Positions 37,677 to 46,177 of a DNA stretch of 64,000 nt are shown here, in pieces (within the stretch, counting starts at the first letter, position 1; each line of letters opens with the position of its first letter). The notes under the pieces are model-generated. The model searched no databases and was not told where the DNA came from. It saw only the letters and a list, made by a program, of their open reading frames with translations. A program made the position numbers and the translations under genes. Location: the NCBI RefSeq assembly GCF_027270735.1, contig NZ_JAPWIJ010000003.1, positions 62,001 to 126,000 on the forward strand. Direction: 5' to 3'. The stretch comes from Rhodococcus ruber. GTDB lineage: Bacteria; Actinomycetota; Actinomycetes; Mycobacteriales; Mycobacteriaceae.

Positions 37677-39503
37677 ATGAGCAACGTCGTCGATGCCATC
37701 CTGTGCCGCGTTCACGAATTGTGCCGAGACGACACGACCGGGCAGGTGGCGGACTACATTCCAGAGCTTGCCGCTGTCACGCCGGACGGCTTCGGAATAG
37801 CACTGACGACCGCCGACGGGTACGTCTACGAGGTCGGCGACACTCGACTACCCTTCACGATCCAATCGATCTCCAAGCCGTTCACCTACGCGCTGGCTCT
37901 GGCCGATCGAGGACTCGATGCCGTCGCGAACAAGATCGATATCGAGCCGTCCGGCGAGCCGTTCAACGAGATCAGCCTCGACCCCATCACCGAGCGGCCG
38001 CGCAACCCGATGATCAACGCTGGTGCGATCACGTCGGCGTCACTCATCGCCGGCCGCTCTCCGCAGGATCGATTCGAGCGAATCCGGGCCTCCTACTCAC
38101 GATATGCAGGCAGGTCTCTGACCTTCAACGACGCCGTCTACCGTTCGGAGGCGCGCACCGGCAACCGGAACCGCGCGATCGGCTACATGCTCCGCTCGTT
38201 CGACATCATCGAACACGACCCGGACGCCGCAGTCGATCTGTACTTTCGCCAGTGCTCGATAGACGTCACCGCGGCGGACCTTGCCATGATGGCGGCAACC
38301 ATGGCCAACAACGGTGTCAATCCGCGCACCCGAGAACGCGCTCTGGCACCTGCTCTGGTCGAACGAGTGTTGTCGGTGATGACCACATGCGGGATGTACG
38401 ACGGCGCAGGCGACTGGGTCGCACAGGTGGGAATGCCGGCCAAGAGCGGAGTCGGTGGCGGGATTCTTGCCGTACTACCGGGTCAGATGGGGATCGCCGT
38501 CTACTCGCCGCGGCTCGATTCCCATGGAAACAGCGTGCGCGGGGTCGCTGCCTGCCGAGAACTCTCGAGCCGGCTCGAACTGCACTTCCTCCACGTCACA
38601 CGAGCGGCCAAGTCCTCGATCCGGCGTCGATACGTGCTCACCGAGGCACCGTCACGCAAAAGGCGATCCGACGTCGAACAGGCCACCCTGGCCGCGGTGG
38701 GAGACCGCGCACGAGTGTACGAATTGCACGGCGACCTGCTGTTCTCCGGTGCCGAGACCGCAGTCCGTGAGATCGGAAATCTGGATAGAGAGCTGGACGC
38801 ACTCGTCATCGACGTCCGCGGCGTCGACGAGGTCAGTGCCATCGCTCGCAGCATGTTCGAGGATCTTCGCCGGGATCTGGCCGAACACGGCTGTGTGATG
38901 TGTCTGGTGGATCCCCGAACGATCATGGGACACACTGCATCCAGTCTCGACCCGGCCGATCCGGCCGGTCGGGTCTATTCGAGCCTGGGGTCGGCCATCC
39001 AATGGGCCGAGAACCTTCTGCTCGATCGACATTGCGCAGGCCTTCGACAGCCAACCGAGATCACCGCAGCCGAGCACCCGTTGCTCGCAGGACTCTCGGC
39101 CGCCCAGTACGAGGCGGTGAGCCCCTATCTCGAGAAACGTCACTACGCGCGCGGAGACATCATCGTCCATCACGGCGACGCGGCCGCAGGCCTGTTTATG
39201 ATGCTGCGTGGAGAGGTGACGTCGACCACAGTGTCGGCCGACGGCGGTACGCATCGAATCACGACTCTGTCGCCCGGGATGAGCTTCGGCGAAATGCCGC
39301 TACTGATGGCAGTGCCGTTTCTGCTCGACATGGTGGCAGACACACCGGTCGACCTCGTGGTGGTGTCGGTACCGCACTTCGAGGCGCTGACTCGCGACGC
39401 GCCCGAGGTCAAGCTTGCTCTCCTGGAAAATCTGGCCACCGGCGCGTACAGCCAGATGGCCGCGGTGATCAGAACGCTCGGGCGGTTCGACATCGGTATC
39501 TGA
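37677..39503 (+). CDS. glsA: Glutaminase A with C-terminal STAS and cyclic-nucleotide-binding-like domains
   Basis: 608 aa, about twice the usual glutaminase. Residues 5-305 are the serine-dependent glutaminase (SxxK in FTIQSISKPF; NPMINAGAI; AKSGVGGGI), converting glutamine to glutamate and ammonia. A STAS-like domain follows (about 340-440, VYELHGDLLFSGAETAV). A cNMP-binding-like domain ends it (about 475-595, with FGEMPLLM). In that cassette the usual Arg contacting the cyclic phosphate is absent, so ligand binding is doubtful. ATG 37677 lies 10 nt after CATACA; GTG 37668 is an alternative. Confidence 0.9.
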   Translation: MSNVVDAILCRVHELCRDDTTGQVADYIPELAAVTPDGFGIALTTADGYVYEVGDTRLPFTIQSISKPFTYALALADRGLDAVANKIDIEPSGEPFNEISLDPITERPRNPMINAGAITSASLIAGRSPQDRFERIRASYSRYAGRSLTFNDAVYRSEARTGNRNRAIGYMLRSFDIIEHDPDAAVDLYFRQCSIDVTAADLAMMAATMANNGVNPRTRERALAPALVERVLSVMTTCGMYDGAGDWVAQVGMPAKSGVGGGILAVLPGQMGIAVYSPRLDSHGNSVRGVAACRELSSRLELHFLHVTRAAKSSIRRRYVLTEAPSRKRRSDVEQATLAAVGDRARVYELHGDLLFSGAETAVREIGNLDRELDALVIDVRGVDEVSAIARSMFEDLRRDLAEHGCVMCLVDPRTIMGHTASSLDPADPAGRVYSSLGSAIQWAENLLLDRHCAGLRQPTEITAAEHPLLAGLSAAQYEAVSPYLEKRHYARGDIIVHHGDAAAGLFMMLRGEVTSTTVSADGGTHRITTLSPGMSFGEMPLLMAVPFLLDMVADTPVDLVVVSVPHFEALTRDAPEVKLALLENLATGAYSQMAAVIRTLGRFDIGI

Positions 39504-39526
39504 CACCGATGACCGAACCGCCCGAG
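39477..39526. terminator. Long hairpin over the glsA stop, between glsA and rskA
   Basis: A perfect 13-bp inverted repeat (39477-39489 with 39514-39526) encloses a second 6-bp repeat (ATCGGT at 39492-39497 with ACCGAT at 39505-39510). The hairpin spans the glsA stop codon and ends 15 nt before the rskA stop, so it separates convergent transcripts. There is no U-run. Confidence 0.7.
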
Positions 39527-39541
39527 GCAATCGTGAATCCG

Positions 39542-40300
39542 TCAGGCACCCAACGTCAGCATCGTGAGCACCTCGGTGGGCTGCGGCGACCCGCCCGCGG
39601 GCTCGAGGGAGAACGCGAAGTTGGTCGATGCGCCGAGGCCGTCGACCACCGTGCCCGATTCCGACGTGAGCTGATCCTCGGTCACGACGCCGGCCGATCG
39701 AGGCGAACCCTCGACGAACCACATCTGATAGACGCGGCCTGGCGGCGGCTGCGGAACCCCATCGAGAGAAACCACGACAGCGTTCTGCGACAGCGAGTAC
39801 GCGACCGTTGCCGAACCGCCACCGGGGAACTCGGCCGAGGTCCGACGTGCATCGGGTGCAGCGACGATCTGGTCGGCCTGCGACGGCTGTGGATCGTTAC
39901 CCATCGTCTGCGTGACGACCACCACTCCGCCGACGGCGACGATGACTGCGGCAGCGGCCGACATCACCGAGTAGCGCCAGGACTTCGAGCGCTCGCGCCG
40001 ATGCCGGTGCAGCGGAGTCACATTCGGAGGTAGCAACCGAACCGTTGGCTCCTGATCGCTCGAGGCCACCCGATCGAGTACCGCCCGGCGAAGTCGATCC
40101 GGAGCAGGCGTCGCGTCGACCGCTGCGGCCAACGCGAGAGTCTCGTGGATCTCGGTCACGAGGACGTCGAACTGAGCGCGCGCGGTGTCGTCCACGCGTA
40201 GCCGTTCGGTCTCTATGTCGCGTCGCTCGGATTCGGTCGTCGAGTGAAGGGCGTAGACCTCGGCGTCGTCGAGCAGGCGTTGCCGTGACGATTCGCTCAT
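39542..40300 (-). CDS. rskA: Anti-sigma-K factor RskA
   Basis: 252 aa single-pass membrane anti-sigma factor. The N-terminal cytoplasmic domain (about 1-95) has the layout LLDDAEVYALHSTTESERRD, typical of the actinobacterial RskA sigma-binding region. One transmembrane helix lies near 118-138, and the extracytoplasmic part carries GRVYQMWFVEG, a hallmark of RskA C-terminal domains. It sequesters SigK until cleaved by intramembrane proteolysis (known from M. tuberculosis). The start overlaps the sigK stop by 4 nt. Confidence 0.93.
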   Translation of the reverse strand: MSESSRQRLLDDAEVYALHSTTESERRDIETERLRVDDTARAQFDVLVTEIHETLALAAAVDATPAPDRLRRAVLDRVASSDQEPTVRLLPPNVTPLHRHRRERSKSWRYSVMSAAAAVIVAVGGVVVVTQTMGNDPQPSQADQIVAAPDARRTSAEFPGGGSATVAYSLSQNAVVVSLDGVPQPPPGRVYQMWFVEGSPRSAGVVTEDQLTSESGTVVDGLGASTNFAFSLEPAGGSPQPTEVLTMLTLGA

Positions 40301-41040
40301 TGCGGGATCACCCCCAGGCATGTCTTCAATTTGATCAATCCGTCTCGTATGCGCGATTTGATGGTAGGAACGGCGACCCCGAGCCGCTCCGCAACTTCGC
40401 GATAGGTGTAACCGCTGTAGTAAGCCATTCGTACCGACTCGCTCTGCGTATCGGTCAAGGTTTCGAGACAGGCCACCACGGCCTCCGATTCGAGTCTCTG
40501 AGTCACCGTCTCGAGTACTTCGTCGTGCTCGGGCGTGTGGCTCACTGCGCCGTACGCCGCCTCACGGTCGGTACCCGACTGCTCGCTGCGAACACGATCG
40601 ACGGCCCGGCGGTGAGCCAGCGTCATGATCCAGGCGAGCGGACTCCCCTGGTTCGGGTCGTAATTCGGTGCTGCGCGCCATATCTGGAGGAACACCTCCT
40701 GCGCGGTCTCCTCGCTGTATCCCGGGTCACGAAGCACTCGCAGCACCATGCCGTAGACGCGAGCGGACGTGGCGTCGTACAGCTCGGCGAATGCGGCTCG
40801 GTCGCCCTGTGCCACCGATGCCATGAGCCGACGAAGTCGGTCGGTCTCTTCGGCACGCAAATTCTTCAACTGTGGACTGGGAACAGCGCAGACTGCACTG
40901 TCGTCCGTGTAGCCCTCGGCAGAGTCGGGCGCCCGGTCACGGCCGGCATCCGACGATCCGGACAACGGCGTGCTCATCGAAAGGTCGTCCCAACAGACGG
41001 GTTCATGATCGAGTTCATCGAACACGACACTAGTGGTCAT
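40297..41040 (-). CDS. sigK: RNA polymerase sigma factor SigK
   Basis: 247 aa ECF sigma factor. Sigma-2 includes FAELYDATSARVYGMVLRVL and DPGYSEETAQEVFLQIW, and sigma-4 includes AYYSGYTYREVAERLGV and TIKSRIRDGLIKLK. The match to mycobacterial SigK is strong. ATG 41040 gives an N-terminal extension of about 75 residues; ATG 40977 is an alternative. A SigK-type promoter lies at 41086-41112, so the gene is probably autoregulated. The best ribosome site (41059-41063) belongs to a 4-codon leader ORF that overlaps this start. Confidence 0.92.
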   Translation of the reverse strand: MTTSVVFDELDHEPVCWDDLSMSTPLSGSSDAGRDRAPDSAEGYTDDSAVCAVPSPQLKNLRAEETDRLRRLMASVAQGDRAAFAELYDATSARVYGMVLRVLRDPGYSEETAQEVFLQIWRAAPNYDPNQGSPLAWIMTLAHRRAVDRVRSEQSGTDREAAYGAVSHTPEHDEVLETVTQRLESEAVVACLETLTDTQSESVRMAYYSGYTYREVAERLGVAVPTIKSRIRDGLIKLKTCLGVIPQ

Positions 41041-41051
41041 AGTGCTCTCAT
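41037..41051 (-). other. Four-codon leader ORF (M-R-A-L) overlapping the sigK start
   Basis: On the minus strand ATG at 41051 begins ATG AGA GCA CTA TGA, ending at 41037. Its GGAGG (41059-41063) is ideally spaced at 7 nt, while the same site is 18 nt from the sigK ATG at 41040. The stop overlaps the sigK ATG as ATGA. This would couple sigK translation to termination on the leader. It is inference from spacing alone; sigK might instead start further in. Confidence 0.4.
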
Positions 41052-41085
41052 ATCGAAACCTCCGCGTTTTCCCGCCGCGGTACAT

Positions 41086-41112
41086 ATTCGGAACAAACCG
41101 GCCGGAGGATGG
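41086..41112 (-). promoter_or_regulatory. SigK-dependent promoter of sigK-rskA
   Basis: On the minus strand CCATCC (41107-41112) and CCGAAT (41086-41091) are separated by 15 nt. These equal the -35 and -10 hexamers reported for M. tuberculosis SigK promoters. Transcription would begin about 7 nt downstream, leaving a leader of about 40 nt before ATG 41040. This points to positive autoregulation. Confidence 0.85.
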
Positions 41113-41222
41113 TTCGGGTTCACAAATTCGTTTGCACCGAACTGGACCGCGGTTCATCCTTGGTGGAGAATCGGACAATCGTGGGTAATCGGGCGAGCGG
41201 CCCACTGGAGGAATCGAGAGAC

Positions 41223-42284
41223 ATGGCGGCCATCGAGACACACGGTCTTCTCAAGCGATTCGGGTCCGACGTCGCTGTCGACGGCGTCGATCTGTCCATC
41301 CCGTCCGGTGGGGTCTACGGCGTCCTCGGACCCAATGGTGCAGGCAAGACCACCACCATCCGAATGCTCGCCACCCTGCTCCCGATCGACGGGGGTACCG
41401 CACGCGTGTTGGGGCACGACGTGGCGAGCGAACCCGAGGCCGTCCGGCAAAAAGTCGCTCTGACAGGCCAATTCGCGTCGTTGGACGAGGATCTGACCGG
41501 TACGGAAAATCTGGTTCTGCTTGCACGATTGCTCGGCTACTCACGGCCCGCTGCCCGGTCGCGAGCCGAGCAGTTGCTCGCCGCGTTCGACATCGCCGAC
41601 GCCGGGCCGAGGCAGGTCAAGACCTACTCCGGCGGAATGCGCCGACGTATCGACATCGCCGCCAGCATCATCGTCACTCCCGAGCTGATCTTCCTGGACG
41701 AACCCACCACCGGACTCGATCCGCGCAGCCGAAACCACGTGTGGGAGATCATCCGTGCCTTGGTGGCGGGCGGGACGACGGTGCTTCTGACAACCCAGTA
41801 TCTCGACGAGGCCGATCACTTGGCCGGGCGTGTCGCCGTCATCGACCACGGCAAAGTCATCGCGGAAGGTACGACCGGCGAGTTGAAAGCATCGGTGGGA
41901 TCGAATTCGCTCCACCTCCGAGTTCTCGACGCGACGCAGCGAACTGCGGCCGCGCGGATCCTGCGAGATCTGCTCGGCGACACCGTCACGGAGGATCCGG
42001 ATCCATCGACCGTCACGGCGCGTCTCGACAACCCGGCACAGGCCGCGCCCGTGCTGCCGGCACTCGAGACAGCGGGAATCTCGATCGCGTCCTTCACCCT
42101 CGGCCAGCCGAGCTTGGACGAGGTGTTCCTGGCGCTGACAGGACATGAGGCGGGAGTGGAGCCTGCCGAAACGACCCATCGGACGGGAGTGGAGCCTGCA
42201 GGAACGACCCGGAAATCGAGAGCGGGAGTGAAGCCTGCAGGAGCGACCGACTTGTCCGCATCCGATCGGGAGGTTGCGTCATGA
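41223..42284 (+). CDS. DrrA-type ABC transporter ATP-binding protein
   Basis: 353 aa ATPase of the daunorubicin-resistance exporter family. Walker A is [10 protein letters not shown], the signature is [12 protein letters not shown], Walker B is [12 protein letters not shown], and Gln replaces the switch His in [11 protein letters not shown], as is usual for DrrA. ATG 41223 is chosen (AGGA about 11 nt upstream). The last 45 residues are unusual: three repeats of the type [24 protein letters not shown] produced by an in-frame DNA repeat (42151-42250). It overlaps the permease gene as ATGA. The exported compound is unknown. Confidence 0.92.
   Translation: MAAIETHGLLKRFGSDVAVDGVDLSIPSGGVYGVLGPNGAGKTTTIRMLATLLPIDGGTARVLGHDVASEPEAVRQKVALTGQFASLDEDLTGTENLVLLARLLGYSRPAARSRAEQLLAAFDIADAGPRQVKTYSGGMRRRIDIAASIIVTPELIFLDEPTTGLDPRSRNHVWEIIRALVAGGTTVLLTTQYLDEADHLAGRVAVIDHGKVIAEGTTGELKASVGSNSLHLRVLDATQRTAAARILRDLLGDTVTEDPDPSTVTARLDNPAQAAPVLPALETAGISIASFTLGQPSLDEVFLALTGHEAGVEPAETTHRTGVEPAGTTRKSRAGVKPAGATDLSASDREVAS
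42151..42250 (+). repeat. Three in-frame copies of a dispersed repeat inside the DrrA-like gene
   Basis: Copies begin at 42151, 42184 and 42223 (spacing 33 and 39 nt, both multiples of three). Each starts CGGGAGTGGAGCCTGC or a close variant and ends near ACGACC. The reverse complement of the same element forms two copies at 50847-50914. The repeat adds the segment after the normal DrrA domain end, so it looks like a later insertion that kept the frame. Confidence 0.8.
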
Positions 42285-43120
42285 CTGCCGAAGCCCAACA
42301 GTCGACGCCGCAGGCCTCGACCATCATCGATGTGCTCGGCGCTGCCGGACCTCGTCCCCCGCGGCCGTCGTCGCTGTCCACGTCGTTGAGCTTCGGGTGG
42401 CGGGCGCTGCTCAAGATCAAGCATGTGCCCGAGCAACTGTTCGACGTGACGGCCTTCCCGATCATGTTCACGCTGCTGTTCACGTACTTGTTCGGCGGCG
42501 CACTGGCCGGGTCGACCGACGCGTACATCCAGTTTCTGCTTCCCGGCATTCTGGTGCAGACCGTGGTGATGATCACGATGTACACGGGTGTGACGATGAA
42601 CAAGGACATCGAAAAAGGCGTGTTCGATCGTTTTCGTTCGCTGCCCATCTGGCGTCCGTCACCCTTGGTGGGAGCGCTACTCGGAGATGTGGTCCGCTAC
42701 ACACTCGCTTCGGTGATCGTGTTGATTCTGGGCTTGGTCCTCGGGTTCAGACCGCAGGGCGGTCTCGTCGGAGTTGTGGCCTCGATAGCTCTGCTGCTGG
42801 TGTTCTCGTTCTGCCTGTCCTGGATCTGGACGATGATCGCCATGATCGTGCGCACCGAGGCCGCAGTGATGGGTGTCTCGATGTTCATCCTGTTCCCGCT
42901 GACATTCGCGAGCAACATCTTCGTCGATCCCAACACCATGCCCGGTTGGCTGCGCGCCTTCGTCGACGTCAACCCGGTCAGCTTCTTGGTGACGTCTCTG
43001 CGCGGCCTGATGCAGGGCGATGTCGACACCGGGCAGTTGGGTGTGACGCTGGTGCTGTGCGCCGTTCTACTGGCGGTGTTCGGACCGATCACGATGCGGC
43101 TGTACAACCGAAAGTCCTAG
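42281..43120 (+). CDS. DrrB-type ABC transporter permease
   Basis: 279 aa ABC-2 type permease with six predicted helices after a cytoplasmic N-terminus of about 45 residues. Family blocks are [44 protein letters not shown] and [16 protein letters not shown]. It overlaps drrA by 4 nt and forms the membrane part of the exporter. It converges on the CGNR gene 41 nt away. Confidence 0.92.
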   Translation: MTAEAQQSTPQASTIIDVLGAAGPRPPRPSSLSTSLSFGWRALLKIKHVPEQLFDVTAFPIMFTLLFTYLFGGALAGSTDAYIQFLLPGILVQTVVMITMYTGVTMNKDIEKGVFDRFRSLPIWRPSPLVGALLGDVVRYTLASVIVLILGLVLGFRPQGGLVGVVASIALLLVFSFCLSWIWTMIAMIVRTEAAVMGVSMFILFPLTFASNIFVDPNTMPGWLRAFVDVNPVSFLVTSLRGLMQGDVDTGQLGVTLVLCAVLLAVFGPITMRLYNRKS

Positions 43121-43161
43121 CGCCGCGGCTCGATACCTCAGCAGCTCTGTACCTCTGCCCG

Positions 43162-43683
43162 TCAGGACGCTGCGCGCGCTCGATGCCGGCGCACCGCGTC
43201 GCGATTGGAACACACCGTTCCGCAGTACCGCTGCGTGCCCGTTCGCGATGTGTCGGCAAAGGCGAGCGAGCAATCGGCCGCGGCGCAGCGAGAGAGGCGG
43301 GACATGCCGCGTCCCGTCAGATGCAACGCGGTGCCGACGCTCACCAGAGCCCGGATGACGCCGCCGAGGGCGATATCGGGATCGCGATAGTGCATGTGCC
43401 AGCCGTCTCCCGCGTGGTCGGTCAACCTCGGGTACGCCGCCGCTCGAGCCAGCAGGACGTTGAGTGCCTGCGCCCGCTCGTTCTCGGTGTCGGCGTCCAC
43501 GACACGCGCCCACTGACCCAGGAAGTCGAGTGTGTCGGCCAGATCGACCTCGGTGGCCGTCCAATCGGGAACCAAGCCCGCATCGACGCAGCGCTTGCTC
43601 AGTTCGGTCGCCGAGGTGGGCGGAGTATTGAGCAGATCGATGCCCAGCTTCACCGCATATTCGCCGTAAGGGTTGATATGCAC
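43162..43683 (-). CDS. CGNR zinc-finger (ABATE) domain regulator
   Basis: 173 aa. The N-terminal ABATE region includes YAVKLGIDLLNTPP. The C-terminal zinc finger is RCAAADCSLAFADTS followed by RYCGTVCSNRDAVRRHRAR. The name-giving CGNR is CSNR here, but all four zinc cysteines are kept. These proteins are presumed stress-responsive transcription regulators. It lies between the exporter and the small divergent gene at 43709; a target is not evident. Confidence 0.88.
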   Translation of the reverse strand: MHINPYGEYAVKLGIDLLNTPPTSATELSKRCVDAGLVPDWTATEVDLADTLDFLGQWARVVDADTENERAQALNVLLARAAAYPRLTDHAGDGWHMHYRDPDIALGGVIRALVSVGTALHLTGRGMSRLSRCAAADCSLAFADTSRTGTQRYCGTVCSNRDAVRRHRARAAS

Positions 43684-43708
43684 AAGACCATTACATCACA
43701 GTGGACGT

Positions 43709-43861
43709 ATGCACATCGAACACACCTGGACAACCCATTCCACCCACCACACGAGCGAGGGTCTCGTCGGATACCAGGGCTGCCGGTGCGGGGCCCAACG
43801 CATCGTGTCGGTACCCACCGAGAGCTACGCCCCAGTCGCCGAGGTTGCTCGTCGCGCCTGA
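43709..43861 (+). CDS. Small His-rich conserved protein with CxC motif
   Basis: 50 aa, starting MHIEHTWTTHSTHHTSEGLV and containing GCRCGAQRIV near its centre. A TTACAT box stands 11 nt before the ATG at 43709. The His cluster and CxC could bind metal, but this is guesswork. I recall similar short ORFs in rhodococci but no function. It lies between the CGNR gene (divergent) and the siderophore-binding protein gene (convergent, 4 nt). Confidence 0.6.
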   Translation: MHIEHTWTTHSTHHTSEGLVGYQGCRCGAQRIVSVPTESYAPVAEVARRA

Positions 43862-43865
43862 CCGA

Positions 43866-44861
43866 TCACTCCAGGGTGCGCGCCACCTGGGGCACCACGG
43901 TGTCGAGGGCGAAGCCGATCGAGAGAACCGAGTTGGTGGCGTAGGACTTTGCGATCACCGGATCGTCGAACACGATGGAACGTCCGTCCGCTACCGCGGG
44001 GATCCGTTGAAACAAGGGATTGTCGGTCACGTCCGACGGCGACTTCTCGATCGGAAACACCACGAGTAGATCGGCATCGAGAAGATCGAGCTGTTCCCCC
44101 GACACCGGAACCGAAAACCCCTTCGGTACAAGCGCATCGATAGTCGAGCTGGATACGAACCCGAGCTTCTTCATGAACTCGAGTCGACTGTTGGACGAGA
44201 TGTACGCCCCGAACCCGGTACCGCTGTAGGCACCCACGACCACCGTTTTGCCGGCGAACTCGGGATGGGCAGCAGCAGCGGCTCGAAAACGATCGGAGAT
44301 TCCGACAAGCAAGGCGTCGCCATCCACCCGTCGGCCGAGAGCGGTCGACACCATGGTGACCTGCTGGTCGAGCGAGGTCAGATAGTTGTCCGACCCCTCG
44401 GGTACCCCAACGGTAGGCGCGATAGCCGACAAGGTCGCATATCGCTCGGGGTCACCCGAGCTCTTCGTGTCCAGAATCAGATCCGGTGCCAATGCCGCGA
44501 CCTGTTCGTAGGACGGCTCCTGGGTACCGATGATCTGCGGCGGTACATCGTAGAGACCGGCCGCCCAGGGGCCGACGCCGTCACCGCCGAACGCCAACCA
44601 ATCGCTGGCACCGACCGGTGAGACGCCCAGCGCCAGTGCAGTTTCGGCGTCACCCCACCCGAGCGCCACGACGCGCTGCGGTGCACTGTCGATGGTCACC
44701 GCGCCGAACTTCGTCTCGACCGTGGCGGGGAACGCCGCTCCGGACCCACCCGACTCGGCCGACGGGTCGGGTGTCTCGCCTGACCCCGAACTACACGATA
44801 CGACAGCCGAAACAGACAAGACGAGGACAAGGCCGGCGACAATCGCGCTGCGAATTCTCAC
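43866..44861 (-). CDS. Iron-siderophore ABC transporter substrate-binding lipoprotein
   Basis: 331 aa class-III binding protein (FepB/FecB type). The signal peptide ends with the lipobox VVSC (residues about 20-23), so it is a lipoprotein. The mature domain shows APQRVVALGWGDAETALALGV, EQVAALAPDLILDT and a closing helix. GTG 44861 follows TACCGT (44869-44874) by 7 nt. An IdeR-like box overlaps the -35 region, so iron repression is likely. No permease or ATPase gene accompanies it. Confidence 0.9.
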   Translation of the reverse strand: MRIRSAIVAGLVLVLSVSAVVSCSSGSGETPDPSAESGGSGAAFPATVETKFGAVTIDSAPQRVVALGWGDAETALALGVSPVGASDWLAFGGDGVGPWAAGLYDVPPQIIGTQEPSYEQVAALAPDLILDTKSSGDPERYATLSAIAPTVGVPEGSDNYLTSLDQQVTMVSTALGRRVDGDALLVGISDRFRAAAAAHPEFAGKTVVVGAYSGTGFGAYISSNSRLEFMKKLGFVSSSTIDALVPKGFSVPVSGEQLDLLDADLLVVFPIEKSPSDVTDNPLFQRIPAVADGRSIVFDDPVIAKSYATNSVLSIGFALDTVVPQVARTLE

Positions 44862-44890
44862 ACCGGAGACGGTACGACACCGGCGCGACC

Positions 44891-44909
44891 TTCGGTAAGC
44901 CAACCCTAC
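44891..44909. promoter_or_regulatory. IdeR/DtxR-type iron box
   Basis: The minus-strand 19-mer GTAGGGTTGGCTTACCGAA matches 14 of 19 positions of the known IdeR consensus TTAGGTTAGSCTAACCTAA. It overlaps the -35 position of the binding-protein gene and the 3' end of the uracil methyltransferase gene. Binding of Fe-IdeR here would block transcription when iron is plentiful. Confidence 0.7.
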
Positions 44910-46177
44910 TTTCTGACGAAGCGCCCGATGCACTCCACGTGACTGGTCAGGGGAAACGCGTCGAAGGCACGGATGTCGGTGAGCTCGTATCCCGCGGCTC
45001 GGTACAGGCTCACATCTCGCGCGAACGACGCCGGATCACAGCCGACGTGCACCACCGAACGCGGACCTCGGGCGGCGAGGGCGTCGATCACGTCGCGTCC
45101 GGCTCCCGCGCGAGGTGGATCGAGCACCGCTACCGCCACCGGTTCTGCCAACGCATCCATCGAACGCTCGACGCGTCCCGGCACGAACGAGACCTGCGTG
45201 AGGTCGGCCAGCGCCGAACGCCCGTCCTCGGCCGCACGGCGGGAGAATTCGACGCTGGTCACGTGCCCTTCCTGCCCGACTCCGACGGCGAGAGACGCCG
45301 CGAACACCCCGACACCGCCGTACAGATCCCACGCACCGTCGCCCGGGGACGCGTCCGCCCATTCCGTCACCACCTCGGTGTAGACCTGGGCAGCACCTCG
45401 ATGGGCTTGCCAGAAGCCGGTGGCGTCGAGGGTCCAGGCCCTGTCCGAGACGTATTCCGTCACTCGACCCGACCCGATCACAGCTTTCTCCGGTCGCGCC
45501 CGAGACGACGCTGCCCGGCGCGCCGATGCCCCGCGGCGACCCGGAGATCTGCGGCCGGTGGTCGAGATCTGAGCCGGAGCGACCTCCACGACGTGCCGCG
45601 TACCGGCCCCGTCGAGCACCACTTGTAGTTCTGCACCCGGCCGCCACTGCTGGCCCGAGAGTCCCTCGAAAGCTGCAGAATCCATTTGCGGACAAGATAA
45701 TTCGTTGACGATCGAGCTACTGCGATAGCGGTGATAGCCGGGCCGCCCACTGGAATCGACGGCAAGTCGCACGCGGGTTCGCCACCCGGTGCCGTCGCCG
45801 GTCCCCGGTAGTTCCTCGACGCGCACCTCACGCTCGACTCCGGCGACGCGTCGAAGTTGCTCGGCGACGACGAAGGACTTCAATCGACGACCGGCATCGG
45901 CAGTCGCGTGGGAGTAATCGCAGCATCCCGAGCCGCCCGGTCCGGCGATGGGGCACCGCGTGTCCACCCGGTCAGCGGACGCCGAGAGGATCTCCACGGC
46001 ATCGGCTCGGCAGAACGATCCGCCTCGGTCCTCGGTCACCCGAGCCACCACCCGCTCACCGGGCAGTCCATGACGAACGAACACGACTCGGCCTTCGTGG
46101 CGAGCCACGCAGAACCCACCGTGGCCCGGCGCACCGAGTTCGACCTCGAGCAGAAGGCCGAACCAGCTCTCGGTCAC
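44906..46177 (-). CDS. TrmA/RlmD family tRNA/rRNA (uracil-5-)-methyltransferase
   Basis: 423 aa SAM-dependent RNA methyltransferase. N-terminal cysteines in CPIAGPGGSGCCDYSH fit the [4Fe-4S] site of RumA-type enzymes. The SAM site is WDLYGGVGVFAASLA, followed by VLDPPRAGAG. The nucleophile Cys is in HVGCDPASFARD and the base Glu in HVECIGRF. An insert of basic residues (about 240-260) precedes the catalytic half. GTG at 46177 overlaps the APC permease stop (GTGA). The exact RNA target is unknown. Confidence 0.9.
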   Translation of the reverse strand: MTESWFGLLLEVELGAPGHGGFCVARHEGRVVFVRHGLPGERVVARVTEDRGGSFCRADAVEILSASADRVDTRCPIAGPGGSGCCDYSHATADAGRRLKSFVVAEQLRRVAGVEREVRVEELPGTGDGTGWRTRVRLAVDSSGRPGYHRYRSSSIVNELSCPQMDSAAFEGLSGQQWRPGAELQVVLDGAGTRHVVEVAPAQISTTGRRSPGRRGASARRAASSRARPEKAVIGSGRVTEYVSDRAWTLDATGFWQAHRGAAQVYTEVVTEWADASPGDGAWDLYGGVGVFAASLAVGVGQEGHVTSVEFSRRAAEDGRSALADLTQVSFVPGRVERSMDALAEPVAVAVLDPPRAGAGRDVIDALAARGPRSVVHVGCDPASFARDVSLYRAAGYELTDIRAFDAFPLTSHVECIGRFVRK

